DNA of 64,000 nucleotides from Treponema sp. (GTDB lineage Bacteria; Spirochaetota; Spirochaetia; Treponematales; Treponemataceae), in assembly GCA_016296655.1 (NCBI GenBank), contig JAEDIW010000004.1, positions 20,862-84,861 of the forward strand, written 5' to 3'. Every line of letters starts with the position of its first letter. Position 1 is the first letter of the stretch. Of this stretch, positions 17,392 through 26,666 are shown piece after piece. The notes under the pieces were generated by a model, which was not told where the DNA came from, did no database searches, and worked only from the letters and a program-made list of their open reading frames with translations. A program made the translations under genes and the position numbers.

Positions 17392-18746
17392 GAGCAACTG
17401 ATATAATCATGAAAAAGCGCGGAACATTTATCCGCGGTGAAAACGGAAAGCAGGTTCTTACAGGAAATACTGAACTTTCCAGGGAAGAAATAAAATTTCT
17501 TATTGACGGTTATCTGGATAAATCTATTCCGGAATATGAAATTTCTGCATGGCTTATGGCTGTTTACTTTAACGGCATGACTTTCAATGAAACTGGCATT
17601 TTGACTGAATGTATGCTTCATTCAGGGGATGTGATTGAACTTCAAGGACGTGAAAGCGAAGGTCTGAAAGGCCCGTTTGTAGACAAACATTCTACAGGTG
17701 GTGTAGGTGACAAAATTTCGCTGCCGCTTGCCCCGATTGCAGCTTGCTGCGGAGTTCAGATTCCAATGATGAGCGGCAGGGCTCTGGGGCATACAGGCGG
17801 AACTCTGGACAAACTTGAATCTATTACAGGATATACAACAGCTTTATCACCTGAAAAATTTGCACAGCTCATTGCACAGACAGGATTTGCCATGACAGGT
17901 CAGTCTGAAAAAATTGTTCCGGCTGACAGACATCTTTATGCCCTCCGCGATGTTACCGCAACAGTTGAATCTGTTCCGCTTATTACAGCAAGCATTCTTT
18001 CCAAAAAAGTTGCAGAAGGTTCAGATGCCCTTGTCTTTGACGTAAAATATGGTTCAGGTGCATTCATGAAGTCGGTTGCAGATGCAAGAATGCTTGCAAA
18101 CTTCCTTGTAAAAACAGCACAGGCAATGGGCAAAAAAGCTGTTGCATTTCTTACAAACATGAATACTCCGCTCGGCAGAAAAATAGGAAATTTCCTTGAG
18201 ATTGAGGAAACAATCGACTGCCTGAAAGGCAATGGGCCAGAAGATGTCATGGAACTTACTTATGCACTTGGCGCAGAAATGGTTCTTCTGGCAGGAAAGG
18301 CTTGTAACAAGCAGGAAGCACTGGCAATGTGCCGAGAGGCAGTGCAGTCTGGCAAAGCCCTTGAAAAATTTCTTGAAAATGTAAGGGTTCAGGGTGGTGA
18401 TGCTGACAAGCTTATGTCAGATTATGGCAAACGGCGCAGTGAACATCATGCTCAGCTAAAGGCCACTCAAGACGGCTATATAAAAATCGATGCCTACAAA
18501 ATGGGACTTGCAGGTGTTTACCTTGGCGTTGGCAGAAACGTAACAAGCGACCCTGTATGTGCAGAAGCAGGAATGATTTTAAATCATATTGAAGGTGATT
18601 TTGTAAAAAAAGGTGAAATCATCATGGACATTTTTGGAAAAAATGAAGGAAGTCTTGGACAGGCAATTCCTGTTATAGAGCAGGCAGTTTCTTATTCTTC
18701 ACAGAAGCCTGAAGCAAATGCGCTTATTTTAGAGGAAATAAGATAG
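17388..18746 (+). CDS. deoA: Pyrimidine-nucleoside (thymidine) phosphorylase
   Basis: 452 residues. The family signature is KHSTGGVGDKISLPLAPI near residue 102, and MSGRALGHTGGTLDKLES follows. It splits thymidine or other pyrimidine nucleosides with phosphate to the base and (deoxy)ribose-1-phosphate. The start ATG overlaps the recO stop (ATGA), and the stop overlaps the recJ GTG start (TAGTG). Whether it is thymidine-specific (deoA) or broad (pdp) cannot be told from the sequence. Confidence 0.93.
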   Translation: MRATDIIMKKRGTFIRGENGKQVLTGNTELSREEIKFLIDGYLDKSIPEYEISAWLMAVYFNGMTFNETGILTECMLHSGDVIELQGRESEGLKGPFVDKHSTGGVGDKISLPLAPIAACCGVQIPMMSGRALGHTGGTLDKLESITGYTTALSPEKFAQLIAQTGFAMTGQSEKIVPADRHLYALRDVTATVESVPLITASILSKKVAEGSDALVFDVKYGSGAFMKSVADARMLANFLVKTAQAMGKKAVAFLTNMNTPLGRKIGNFLEIEETIDCLKGNGPEDVMELTYALGAEMVLLAGKACNKQEALAMCREAVQSGKALEKFLENVRVQGGDADKLMSDYGKRRSEHHAQLKATQDGYIKIDAYKMGLAGVYLGVGRNVTSDPVCAEAGMILNHIEGDFVKKGEIIMDIFGKNEGSLGQAIPVIEQAVSYSSQKPEANALILEEIR

Positions 18747-20887
18747 TGGCACGCTGGAATAAAACACCTGTTTCTGCAGAACTGGTAAAAGACTTGTGCC
18801 AGCGTTTTAAAATCGATCCTGTAAGTGCGTCAATCATGGTGCGCAGGCATGTTACTGAAGGTGCAGATATAATGTATTTTCTTGAAAATGACCTGCGTTT
18901 TCAGCACTGCCCGTTTATGTTTTCTGAAATGGAAGATGCCGTTGACAGAATTCTTGCGGCAAAGGAAGAAAATGAAAAAGTCCTGATTTTTGGCGACAGA
19001 GATGTAGATGGAGTTTCAAGTACTACGATTCTCTATGAATGTCTGAAAGATATGGGCATGGATGTCCAATGGAGGATTCCTACAGGAGATCAGGTCTACG
19101 GCCTTACAAAAGAAGCAGTTGACGACTTTGAAAAACAGGGCGGCACTTTGATTATAACGGTAGACTGCGGAATTACTTCTGCAGACGAAATTGATTATGC
19201 AGCTGACAAATGCATTGATGTAATCGTTACCGACCATCACAATCCTGGAGAAGGAACTCCTGACTGCATAATCCTTGATCCGAAAATGGAAAACTCAAAC
19301 TATCCATTTCATGACATTTCAGGGGCAGCCGTTGCCTATAAACTGGTTCAGGCACTGCGCTTTGCAAAAACAGAACTATATAAAGAAGACATCTGCCTGT
19401 TAAATGTTGTTCCGGTCAATGAAGCATATACCATAGAATGTGTAAAAGTACGCAACCTTGCTGTAAAAGCAAGACTGTTTGAAACAATTGTTCCAGGAAC
19501 CGTAGACATTTCAAGGACAAAGCTCATGCCGTTTTTGGATGGGCAGCAGATTTTTGTTTGGGATGAAGAAGTTACAAGACGGCTGCTTGCAAAAATTTTT
19601 GGCAATGGAGTTGAATTCAACATGCTGGATCTGCGCCCTGAAATTGCAAAAATTATTCCATCCGTTAGCGGAAAAAGCCTGCTTGCGTTGAAAGATATGT
19701 CAAAAATTGCACTTTATTCAGATGAACCTGCTACAGAAATTGACGGTTTTTACAATCTGTTTGTAACTTATATTCAGCGCAGAAATTCACTCAGGTTTTC
19801 TCAGGATTTGAAAAATGAAGAAAGAGATCTTCAACTTGTAATGCTTGCAGCGCTTGCCGATATCATGCCGCTGAAAAATGAAAACAGAATTTTCATACGA
19901 AAGGGACTTGAAGCTATAAATTCAGGAAACAGCCGGGAAGGTCTGAAAGAACTTCTGACCTTGCTGAATCTGAGCAGCAGAAATCTTACCGCGACTGATA
20001 TTTCATGGAATGTTACCCCTGTTTTGAATGCAGCAGGCAGGCTTGGACAGCCGGAACTGGCAATTCAGATGTTTCTTGCAGAAAAGCCTGTTGACAGAAT
20101 TGAATTTGCAGAAAAAATTAAGGCACTAAATGATGAGCGCAAGCAGATTATGAACGATATAATGCCGGAAGCGGAAAAAGCGGCCAGAGAAACTGCCGTG
20201 CATTTCAGCGGCAAAGTCTGTACTGCCATTTCCGAAAAAATTCCGCGCGGAGTTACAGGGCTTGTAGCACAGCGGCTTGCAAAACAATTTGACATTCCTT
20301 CATTCGCAGTTGCATTCTTGGAAAACGGCATCTGCGTTGGTTCTGTTCGAAGTGCAAGAGGCTTTAATGCACCTGCCTTTTTAAGCCAGTTCGGTGATTT
20401 GTTCATTGATTATGGCGGTCATGACGCTTCGGCAGGATTCAGCTTTGAAAAAAGCCGGCTTGATGAATTTATTGCAAAACTTCGGGAGCTTAGCCAGACA
20501 ATTGAGCTTGACGAAGAAAATGAAAAAACTTTTGAAATTGATGCCGAACTTCCTCAGCAATACATGACAGGCAGCATTATGAATGTTGTAGACGGCTTTG
20601 AGCCGTTCGGCATGGAAAACCAGCCGCTGACCTTTCTTTCCAGAAACCTGCGAATTTTCGACGTACAGATTTTAGGGAAAGGCGAACGCCAGCATCTGAA
20701 AATAACATTTGACTGCGGAAAAAACAAATGGCCGGCTATTTTCTGGGGCGAAGGAGAAAGATTTCACAGGGATTTTGAAAAAGCTGACCATCTGGACATC
20801 CTGTTTCACATCACTAGAAATGAATTCAACGGAATGGTAACCCCACAGTTGATTATTGAAGATTTAAAAAGGACGGAAAATCAATGA
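18746..20887 (+). CDS. recJ: Single-stranded-DNA-specific exonuclease RecJ
   Basis: 713 residues starting at GTG. DHH-family motifs are IFGDRDVDGVSSTTI, TVDCGIT and VTDHHNPGEGTPDCIILDP; the DHHA1 motif is FIDYGGHDASAGFSF near residue 550, with an OB-like C-terminal domain after it. RecJ degrades single strands 5'-3' in recombination and mismatch repair. Between the DHH motif and the expected LAALADIMPLKNENR motif there is an additional block of about 150 residues not normally found there. The gene overlaps deoA by one base and the M23 peptidase gene by four. Confidence 0.94.
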   Translation: MARWNKTPVSAELVKDLCQRFKIDPVSASIMVRRHVTEGADIMYFLENDLRFQHCPFMFSEMEDAVDRILAAKEENEKVLIFGDRDVDGVSSTTILYECLKDMGMDVQWRIPTGDQVYGLTKEAVDDFEKQGGTLIITVDCGITSADEIDYAADKCIDVIVTDHHNPGEGTPDCIILDPKMENSNYPFHDISGAAVAYKLVQALRFAKTELYKEDICLLNVVPVNEAYTIECVKVRNLAVKARLFETIVPGTVDISRTKLMPFLDGQQIFVWDEEVTRRLLAKIFGNGVEFNMLDLRPEIAKIIPSVSGKSLLALKDMSKIALYSDEPATEIDGFYNLFVTYIQRRNSLRFSQDLKNEERDLQLVMLAALADIMPLKNENRIFIRKGLEAINSGNSREGLKELLTLLNLSSRNLTATDISWNVTPVLNAAGRLGQPELAIQMFLAEKPVDRIEFAEKIKALNDERKQIMNDIMPEAEKAARETAVHFSGKVCTAISEKIPRGVTGLVAQRLAKQFDIPSFAVAFLENGICVGSVRSARGFNAPAFLSQFGDLFIDYGGHDASAGFSFEKSRLDEFIAKLRELSQTIELDEENEKTFEIDAELPQQYMTGSIMNVVDGFEPFGMENQPLTFLSRNLRIFDVQILGKGERQHLKITFDCGKNKWPAIFWGEGERFHRDFEKADHLDILFHITRNEFNGMVTPQLIIEDLKRTENQ

Positions 20888-21858
20888 AATCAAAAAGATT
20901 TCTGCCTGTATTGCTTTTATTTATGCTCTTTTCCTCTTTTGCACTGGCAAAAGAAGGAATCTATCATGGTCAGGAATTCGACATAAACATTTCCTACAGC
21001 GAAGCAGTTTTTCCAGGAGATGCGGTTTTCATCAAAATGAAGCTCACTTCTGCAAAGGGCATAAAAATTCAAAAGGACGCAAAAACAACTGCAAAAGCTG
21101 AAATTTTTGACAAAAAAAAGAAGATTTCTGCATCGGATTTTTTTACAGTTTCAACAGTTAAGAAATCTCAGCAAACAGTTGAAATGATGGCAGCCATGCC
21201 ACTTTCAACCTGGCTTGACCCTGGTAATTTTTCAATTATCGTTACATTTACGCCGTTTGGAATGCAACCGATGGAATTTTACCTGCCTTTGACAATTTCT
21301 GCAAAGGAATTTGAAAAAGAAGAAATTGCCCTTTCTGAAAAAAATACAAAAATCAGGACTGACAATTCCCCTAAAAAAGTGGTTCAGATTGACAGGCTTA
21401 ATACTATTTTTACAACCATAAATAACTCCTCGATTTATTCCTTTGAAAATTTTATTCTTCCAGTAGAATCTCAAAGGCGAACTTCTGGCTTTGGAGACAG
21501 AAGAATTTACGTTTATTCAACTGGAAAAAGGGCAACAGCCCTGCATTATGGAATAGACTTTGGAGTGCCTGAAGGAACTGAAGTTTTTGCCTGTTCTTCT
21601 GGAAAAGTTGTTCTTGCAGAAAACAGGATTTCAACAGGAAACAGCATCGTTATAGAACATCTGCCGGGGCTTTACAGCATTTATTACCATCTGAGTGAAA
21701 TGAATGTAACGGAAGGGCAAAAAATCAAAAAAGGAGACAGAATTGCACTTTCTGGAAAAACTGGAATGGTTACAGGACCACACCTGCATTGGGAAGTAAG
21801 GCTTAACGGGCAGGCCGTAAATCCAGATATATTTACACAGAATTTTGCACGCAAATAA
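20884..21858 (+). CDS. M23 family metallopeptidase, exported
   Basis: 324 residues with a signal peptide (MKSKRFLPVLLLFMLFSSFA). A beta-rich N-terminal domain of about 140 residues precedes a LytM/M23 domain. The zinc ligands are in HYGIDFGVP and the GPHLHWEVRLNG motif; both HxxxD and HxH are intact, so the enzyme should be active. It would act on peptidoglycan cross-links in the periplasm. Its start overlaps the recJ stop in ATGA fashion, making it the last gene of the recO-deoA-recJ operon. The following gene converges on it 4 bases away. Confidence 0.93.
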   Translation: MKSKRFLPVLLLFMLFSSFALAKEGIYHGQEFDINISYSEAVFPGDAVFIKMKLTSAKGIKIQKDAKTTAKAEIFDKKKKISASDFFTVSTVKKSQQTVEMMAAMPLSTWLDPGNFSIIVTFTPFGMQPMEFYLPLTISAKEFEKEEIALSEKNTKIRTDNSPKKVVQIDRLNTIFTTINNSSIYSFENFILPVESQRRTSGFGDRRIYVYSTGKRATALHYGIDFGVPEGTEVFACSSGKVVLAENRISTGNSIVIEHLPGLYSIYYHLSEMNVTEGQKIKKGDRIALSGKTGMVTGPHLHWEVRLNGQAVNPDIFTQNFARK

Positions 21859-21862
21859 GTTT

Positions 21863-22501
21863 TCAGTCTTTTGAAAGATGAATTTCTCCGTCAAAGCCTG
21901 TATACACCGTATAGTTTTCGCCATATTTCAGCCCGGAAAAATTCAGCACTCGTTTGTCAAAAAATTTTGAAGAGGGCTGCATTCTGCTGAGCAAGGCAAA
22001 TTGAGCAAGAGTGTACAGGCTTTTTTTTATCTGCACTGAATTGCGGCTTCCATAAAGCAGGCACTGACCGTTTTCATTGAAATAATGGAAAAGTTTTGTT
22101 CCCCTGCGGGAAATTTCCTGTTTCTTGGAAAAATCAAAATTTTCACTTTCCATGACACCGGCAAAAATTCTGTAAGGAAAAACAACAGTTTTCCCGCAAA
22201 ATGAAGATGTCAGAAATTCCATGGAAAGAGACAAACCATTCCAGGAACGTTCAAAGACCGCAAATTCAGAACTGTCAGAATCTAAAAACGAAATACGCGC
22301 ACTTATTGTTGAACTGCTGTTTTCAAAACTTGAGCCGTAAATGGAAATTCTGATTAACGGATAATTATAAATTTCAGGCAGTTTACCAGCTGCAGAAAAA
22401 CACGCTAAAAATTTTACAAGAAAAAAAATCAGCGTATATGCAAAAGCAGCAAGAAGAGTTGTTGAAATGAAAGTTATAGCAGATTCTGACTTTTGATTCA
22501 T
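21863..22501 (-). CDS. Hypothetical protein, single-pass membrane
   Basis: 212 residues. One hydrophobic helix (residues about 12-35, ISTTLLAAFAYTLIFFLVKF) is followed by a mainly beta-strand extracytoplasmic region with ARISFLDSDSSEFAVFERS and VFPYRIFAGVMES. I recognise no family. It lies upstream of the convergent M23 peptidase and downstream of ligA on the same strand, with 56 bases between. A periplasmic role anchored at the inner membrane is inferred from the topology alone. Confidence 0.65.
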   Translation of the reverse strand: MNQKSESAITFISTTLLAAFAYTLIFFLVKFLACFSAAGKLPEIYNYPLIRISIYGSSFENSSSTISARISFLDSDSSEFAVFERSWNGLSLSMEFLTSSFCGKTVVFPYRIFAGVMESENFDFSKKQEISRRGTKLFHYFNENGQCLLYGSRNSVQIKKSLYTLAQFALLSRMQPSSKFFDKRVLNFSGLKYGENYTVYTGFDGEIHLSKD

Positions 22502-22557
22502 GATACTCCGTTTTCTGTTTTTTCTGATTTTCCTGTAAATTTTTCTATAAGTTTCTG

Positions 22558-24513
22558 TTATGACTTTATAAGTTCCAGAAATTCTTTCTCAGAGATTACT
22601 GGAATCCCGAATTTCCTGGCTTTTTCATTTTTTGAAGAACCACTGGAAGTATCATTCGTTACAAGATAAGACAAATCTTTTGTGACGGAAGACTTTACAG
22701 AACCTCCTGCATTTTTTACCAGAGCCTGTGCATCAGAACGCTTCATCGAATCAAGTTCCCCAGTAAAACAGAAAGATTTTCCGGCAAATTTTCCGCTCGA
22801 AGCCTGAATCAAATCGATTATACCTTCATTTACCAGATAAAGCATTTCTTCGCGATTTTCCTCAAAGCCTGATTTAGCGGTCTTTGCCATTATATCGCCA
22901 AACCCATAAACATCTGCCATTTGAGGAACAGTTGCATCCAGCATTTTTTCAAGAGTGTCAAAACCTGCGGAAACCAGCTTTTCTGCATTGGCCTCTCCTA
23001 TGCCTTCAATATCAAAACCAGCAATAAACTGAGGCAGAGTCATTCTTCTGTGAGCTTGAACAGAACGGGCAACTTTTTCAGCTCCCAGTGATTTTTTTTC
23101 GGAGGCAATGCTTGCTTCGTTCAGAAAAAAAGGAGTCAGAACTTCAGCATTAAGCCTGTAAATGTCAGAAATCGACTTTACGGCACCAGAAGCAAAAAGG
23201 CTTCGAATCAAAGAATCACCTAAATCCCTTATATCTGCAACCGCAACCCATTTGAAAAGCTGATGTAAAATTCGTTTGGCACAATTCTTGTTTGGACAGA
23301 AAAGCCTACTGCCTTCATCAACAAGTTCACTTGCACAAGATGAACAAACTTTCGGATATTCAATAGGAAATAAAATCCCCTCACCTTTTATCACACCTTC
23401 TATTTTTGGAATTATTTCACCACGCTTTACAACAACAACATGGCTGCCGATTGAAAGTCCCAGTGAGCGGATTGTGTCAGGATTTGCAAGGCTTGCCCGC
23501 TGAACAGTTGTACCTGCCAGTTCAACAGGATCAAAAATGCCGACAGGCGTATAAGTTGCACCAGATTCGCTCCATTCAACACTTCTGAGGACAGAAACAG
23601 CCTCTTCCAGACTGAATTTGAATGCAATCTGCCTGTCTGGACGAGTTCTGGAAGCATCTTCCAGATTTATTGCACGTTCTTTTACTACAAGGCCATCAAT
23701 GTCATAGTCCAGGGATTTTCTGATTTCCATTACAGATGAACGATATTCAATTACCTCCTGGGCAGAACGGCAAATTTTTAACGGAACAACGTTAAAACCT
23801 GCTGAAGTAAGCCACAAAATTTTTTCTTCTTCATCGCCAAAAGGCTTAAAAGCATCAGAAGAAAGTGCATCATAGGTAATAAGTGTCAGATTTTCACAAC
23901 CTTTTCCGTCCTTTCGCTTCATCAGGCCGTTGGCTGCATTGCGACAGTTTGCCTTATCAGCAAAAAGTTCCTGATGAATCCTATGAGTCATAATGACTTC
24001 GCCACGGACACCGCCAGTAAATGGAATAAGGCATCCATCACTGTCTAGCAGCTGAAGCTTTACCCCCTGCATTTTTTTTGCATTTGCGCTGATGTCGTCG
24101 CCTGTAGTTCCATCGCCGCGGGTTACAGCCCGAACAAGATTTCCGCTTTCATACTGAAGTTCAAGAGATGCACCGTCAAGCTTATATTCAACAAGATATT
24201 CTGAATAAGCATGATTTTTTGCCCATGAAAGAAACTGTTCAGGATTTGCAGCTTTTTCCTGGCTGCCCATAGGCATTACGTGAACAGCTTTTTTGAAATT
24301 ACCAGAATCCTGCCCCACTTTCTGCAAGACTGCATTTTCAGGATCAAGAACTTTAAGCTCATCCCAAAGCCTGTCAAATTCTGCATCAGAAATTTCAGCT
24401 TCACCATTATAGTAAGAATTCTGGTATTTTTTTATGAGGTCAGCAAGTTCATCTATACGGATTTTTTTTGAACTTTCTGCAGCGGCAGCTTCTATATCAA
24501 ACAAATCAGGCAT
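22558..24513 (-). CDS. ligA: NAD-dependent DNA ligase
   Basis: 651 residues. The adenylation lysine is K111 in EYKLDGASLELQY. Other features are TRGDGTTGDDISAN, the OB-fold, a zinc site (CSSCASELVDEGSRLFCPNK...C), helix-hairpin-helix repeats (GFDIEGIGEANAEKLV) and a C-terminal BRCT domain (FTGELDSMKRSDAQALV). It seals nicks in DNA replication and repair. The stretch 22502-22557 before the next gene holds nothing recognisable. trmB lies 10 bases upstream. Confidence 0.96.
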   Translation of the reverse strand: MPDLFDIEAAAAESSKKIRIDELADLIKKYQNSYYNGEAEISDAEFDRLWDELKVLDPENAVLQKVGQDSGNFKKAVHVMPMGSQEKAANPEQFLSWAKNHAYSEYLVEYKLDGASLELQYESGNLVRAVTRGDGTTGDDISANAKKMQGVKLQLLDSDGCLIPFTGGVRGEVIMTHRIHQELFADKANCRNAANGLMKRKDGKGCENLTLITYDALSSDAFKPFGDEEEKILWLTSAGFNVVPLKICRSAQEVIEYRSSVMEIRKSLDYDIDGLVVKERAINLEDASRTRPDRQIAFKFSLEEAVSVLRSVEWSESGATYTPVGIFDPVELAGTTVQRASLANPDTIRSLGLSIGSHVVVVKRGEIIPKIEGVIKGEGILFPIEYPKVCSSCASELVDEGSRLFCPNKNCAKRILHQLFKWVAVADIRDLGDSLIRSLFASGAVKSISDIYRLNAEVLTPFFLNEASIASEKKSLGAEKVARSVQAHRRMTLPQFIAGFDIEGIGEANAEKLVSAGFDTLEKMLDATVPQMADVYGFGDIMAKTAKSGFEENREEMLYLVNEGIIDLIQASSGKFAGKSFCFTGELDSMKRSDAQALVKNAGGSVKSSVTKDLSYLVTNDTSSGSSKNEKARKFGIPVISEKEFLELIKS

Positions 24514-24523
24514 ATCATTTTCC

Positions 24524-25231
24524 TTAAGAATTTCCTAAAGTTTTCTTTAAAAACATCAATTCCGTAATTTCCCGCTCTGCAGCAATCCCCTTTGCTTCAA
24601 ACTTTGTTTCAGGTCTCCACGACTGATGCTCAGCAAAAAGTGAATATTTATTTTCAAGGCCTGCAGTTTCTTTCAATTCTTCCAGCGCAAATTCTGCATA
24701 TTCCTTCCAGTCTGTTACCATGTAAAAGTAACCGCCTTCTGAAAGTTTTCTGGCAAAAAGTTCCGTATTCGGCCGCTTTACAAGCCTTCGTTTATGATGC
24801 TTTTTTTTAGGCCATGGATCAGGAAAAAAAACATGAAAAGCAGCAACACTACCATCCGTTATCATCTGTTCAAGCACATCCAGCGCATCAAACTGAATAA
24901 TGTACAGATTTTTCAGATTTCTGCTGCGGATTTCTCCCAAAAGTTTGCCGACTCCAGGAGTATGAACTTCAATTCCAATATAATTCATGTCAGGATTTGC
25001 TTCAGCAATAAGGGCTGTGGCAGTCCCCATTCCAAAACCAATTTCAACCGTTACAGGATTTGTATTTCCAAAAATTTCTGCATAGTTGAGTTTTTTCATC
25101 TCAAACGGAATGCACCAGATTTTTGAAAGTTCTTCGTAATCCCTGCGCTGCGCAGCTGTCATTCTTCCTGCCCGAAGCACATAAGTTTTTATAACTCTCT
25201 GAAAAGAATTTTCCGGCAAAGGGTTTTCCAT
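24524..25231 (-). CDS. trmB: tRNA (guanine-N7-)-methyltransferase
   Basis: 235 residues from the ATG at 25231. SAM binding is shown by [20 protein letters not shown]; the catalytic region is [17 protein letters not shown], diagnostic for TrmB. It methylates G46 of tRNA variable loops. The open frame runs another 53 codons upstream to 25390, but that extension is merely the translation of a dispersed repeat and ends where the family begins, so the shorter start is preferred. The ligA gene follows 10 bases downstream. Confidence 0.94.
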   Translation of the reverse strand: MENPLPENSFQRVIKTYVLRAGRMTAAQRRDYEELSKIWCIPFEMKKLNYAEIFGNTNPVTVEIGFGMGTATALIAEANPDMNYIGIEVHTPGVGKLLGEIRSRNLKNLYIIQFDALDVLEQMITDGSVAAFHVFFPDPWPKKKHHKRRLVKRPNTELFARKLSEGGYFYMVTDWKEYAEFALEELKETAGLENKYSLFAEHQSWRPETKFEAKGIAAEREITELMFLKKTLGNS

Positions 25232-25278
25232 ATCTGTAAAAATCTCCCATAAAAATTTTAAATCTATATCAGGGCGGC

Positions 25279-25535
25279 TTTTGGCTGGTTCGCTTCCTTC
25301 GACTTCGCTCAGGAACCAAACCAGCCAAAACCAGGCTATCCAGCATTCCGCTTCCGCTCCAGCCCCCTCGCTACGCGACCTTCGCAGCACAGCTGCTCGG
25401 AGACACGCTCAAAACATTCCCTGAATGTTTTGCCGGCTTTCAGCCGTCGCTCCCTAGGTGGCCGGCTCCGCCGTGCTTCCTATCCTTTCCGCGACAAAGG
25501 AGCGGAAAGGCGTGCGCGAGAGCGCACAATAAAAT
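25279..25535. repeat. Hairpin-string element, copy A, first part
   Basis: Successive inverted repeats are packed almost end to end. The first has stems TTTTGGCTGGTT/AACCAGCCAAAA plus inner TTCC/GGAA, with loop TTCGACTTCGCTCA (25298-25311). Others are AAAACATTC/GAATGTTTT (25411-25431), CCTTTCCGC/GCGGAAAGG with loop GACAAAGGA (25484-25510) and GTGCGC/GCGCAC with a GAGA tetraloop (25512-25527). Copy B at 63681 has the same order and the same loops but different stem sequences. No coding potential is evident. Confidence 0.85.
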
Positions 25536-25898
25536 CGGAGAGTTTTCAAAGGAAAACTCTAGAAATGCCACGTAGTGGCATGACCTATCCTTGCCGCAGG
25601 CAAGGCGTGCGCAAGAGCGCACAATAAAATACGACCGGTCAAGGCACGCTTCGCTCAAGGCCTTGACTCGCTCGTTTTCAGGGGTTGTATTAACCCCTGA
25701 ATCGGAGAGTTTTCAAAAGAAAACTCTAGAAATGCCACGTAGTGGCATGACCTATCCTTGCCGCAGGCAAGGCGTGCGCAAGAGCGCACAATAAAATACG
25801 ACCGGTCAAGGCACGCTTCGCTCAAGGCCTTGACTCGCTCGTTTTCAGGGGTTGTATTAACCCCTGAATCGGAGAGTTTTCAAAAGAAAACTCTAGAA
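25536..25898. repeat. 167-bp tandem repeat of hairpin modules (2 copies plus 29 bp)
   Basis: Units begin at 25536, 25703 and 25870 (period 167); the last is cut after 29 bases. The first two units are nearly identical, differing by G or A in one loop. Each unit strings six palindromes: AGAGTTTTC/GAAAACTCT, ATGCCAC/GTGGCAT, CCTTGCC/GGCAAGG, GTGCGC/GCGCAC, GTCAAGGC/GCCTTGAC and CAGGGGTT/AACCCCTG. Short frames inside it are by-products of the repeat. Confidence 0.95.
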
Positions 25899-25945
25899 GA
25901 TGCTGTATAATAAATCAGCATGACAATACTTATTAGACAGCCCTG

Positions 25946-26572
25946 TTAATCCTTATAAACTGCCGGCATAATGCAGCAGACAGATTTATCGCTGGCAACA
26001 AAACACATGCGCATATACACAGCATTTTTAAAATCCAGCCAAAAATTCATGCGTTTCAATTTATTCTCAAGAAGATAATACAACAAATCTCCGTTTTTTG
26101 CATATAAAGCAGCATATTTTCTGCATTTTGTTCCAAGAAGTTTCATAGCTTTTTCTGCAGAAGCAGAGACAAAGGCTCTGTCATAATTTACAGAAAACGG
26201 AATCTGCTGTTCTTCCCCGGCAGAATCTGTAATAAAGGCAATATATTTACCGTCCGGAAAAAAATCATCAAAAGCAGAAGCTGCACAACAGAAATTTACG
26301 CTACCCCCAGATTTTTCAGCGGAAACCTGAGGATATTCTGCAAGCCAGCAGTATCCTCTTTCAGCATTCAAAATTTTTACGCTCACAATACGTTTTGCAT
26401 CTGAAAAAAGCTTTACGGAAACAACCAGAAAACACGCAGGCTTTTCTTCCTCTTTTGCATAATCAAAAACAACAAGAGGCACAACTGCATCAGTGTTCAG
26501 AGAATTATCCCTGCAACTTGCAAAGAAAAATGGAAAAATCAGCAGAAAAAACAGTTTTTTTTTAACGTCCAT
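25946..26572 (-). CDS. Putative lipoprotein
   Basis: About 208 residues from the internal ATG at 26572 (MDVKKKLFFLLIFPFFFASC), which gives a clean lipoprotein signal with a lipobox ending FFASC. The longer frame from 26596 adds eight residues in front of the signal and is less likely. The mature part is beta-rich (AVVPLVVFDYAKEEEKPACF and FLVVSVKLFSDAKRIVSVKI) and ends in an alpha-helical segment. No family is recognised. It is divergent from the following membrane-protein gene. Confidence 0.7.
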   Translation of the reverse strand: MDVKKKLFFLLIFPFFFASCRDNSLNTDAVVPLVVFDYAKEEEKPACFLVVSVKLFSDAKRIVSVKILNAERGYCWLAEYPQVSAEKSGGSVNFCCAASAFDDFFPDGKYIAFITDSAGEEQQIPFSVNYDRAFVSASAEKAMKLLGTKCRKYAALYAKNGDLLYYLLENKLKRMNFWLDFKNAVYMRMCFVASDKSVCCIMPAVYKD

Positions 26573-26666
26573 AACAGGAAACAAAAATTTACACATGGGC
26601 TAATTGTAACTATATTATATAAATAAACCTATTGCAATGCAAACTTCTATAGAGTATTCTCTAATC

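Noticed and set aside
25232..25390. N-terminal extension of trmB
   Set aside because: The extra 53 codons are the translation of a dispersed repeat and have no match to the TrmB family.
25430..25794. Small frames in the tandem repeat with near-identical peptides
   Set aside because: The duplicated peptides follow directly from the 167-base repetition; no ribosome site or known fold.
25536..25898. CRISPR array
   Set aside because: The 167-base units have no unique spacers between short repeats; the units themselves are nearly identical, and there are no cas genes.
25279..25898. Integron attC sites (known in Treponema denticola)
   Set aside because: There are no gene cassettes between the palindromes, no integrase in the window, and the hairpins are short and packed in series rather than a single folded site.
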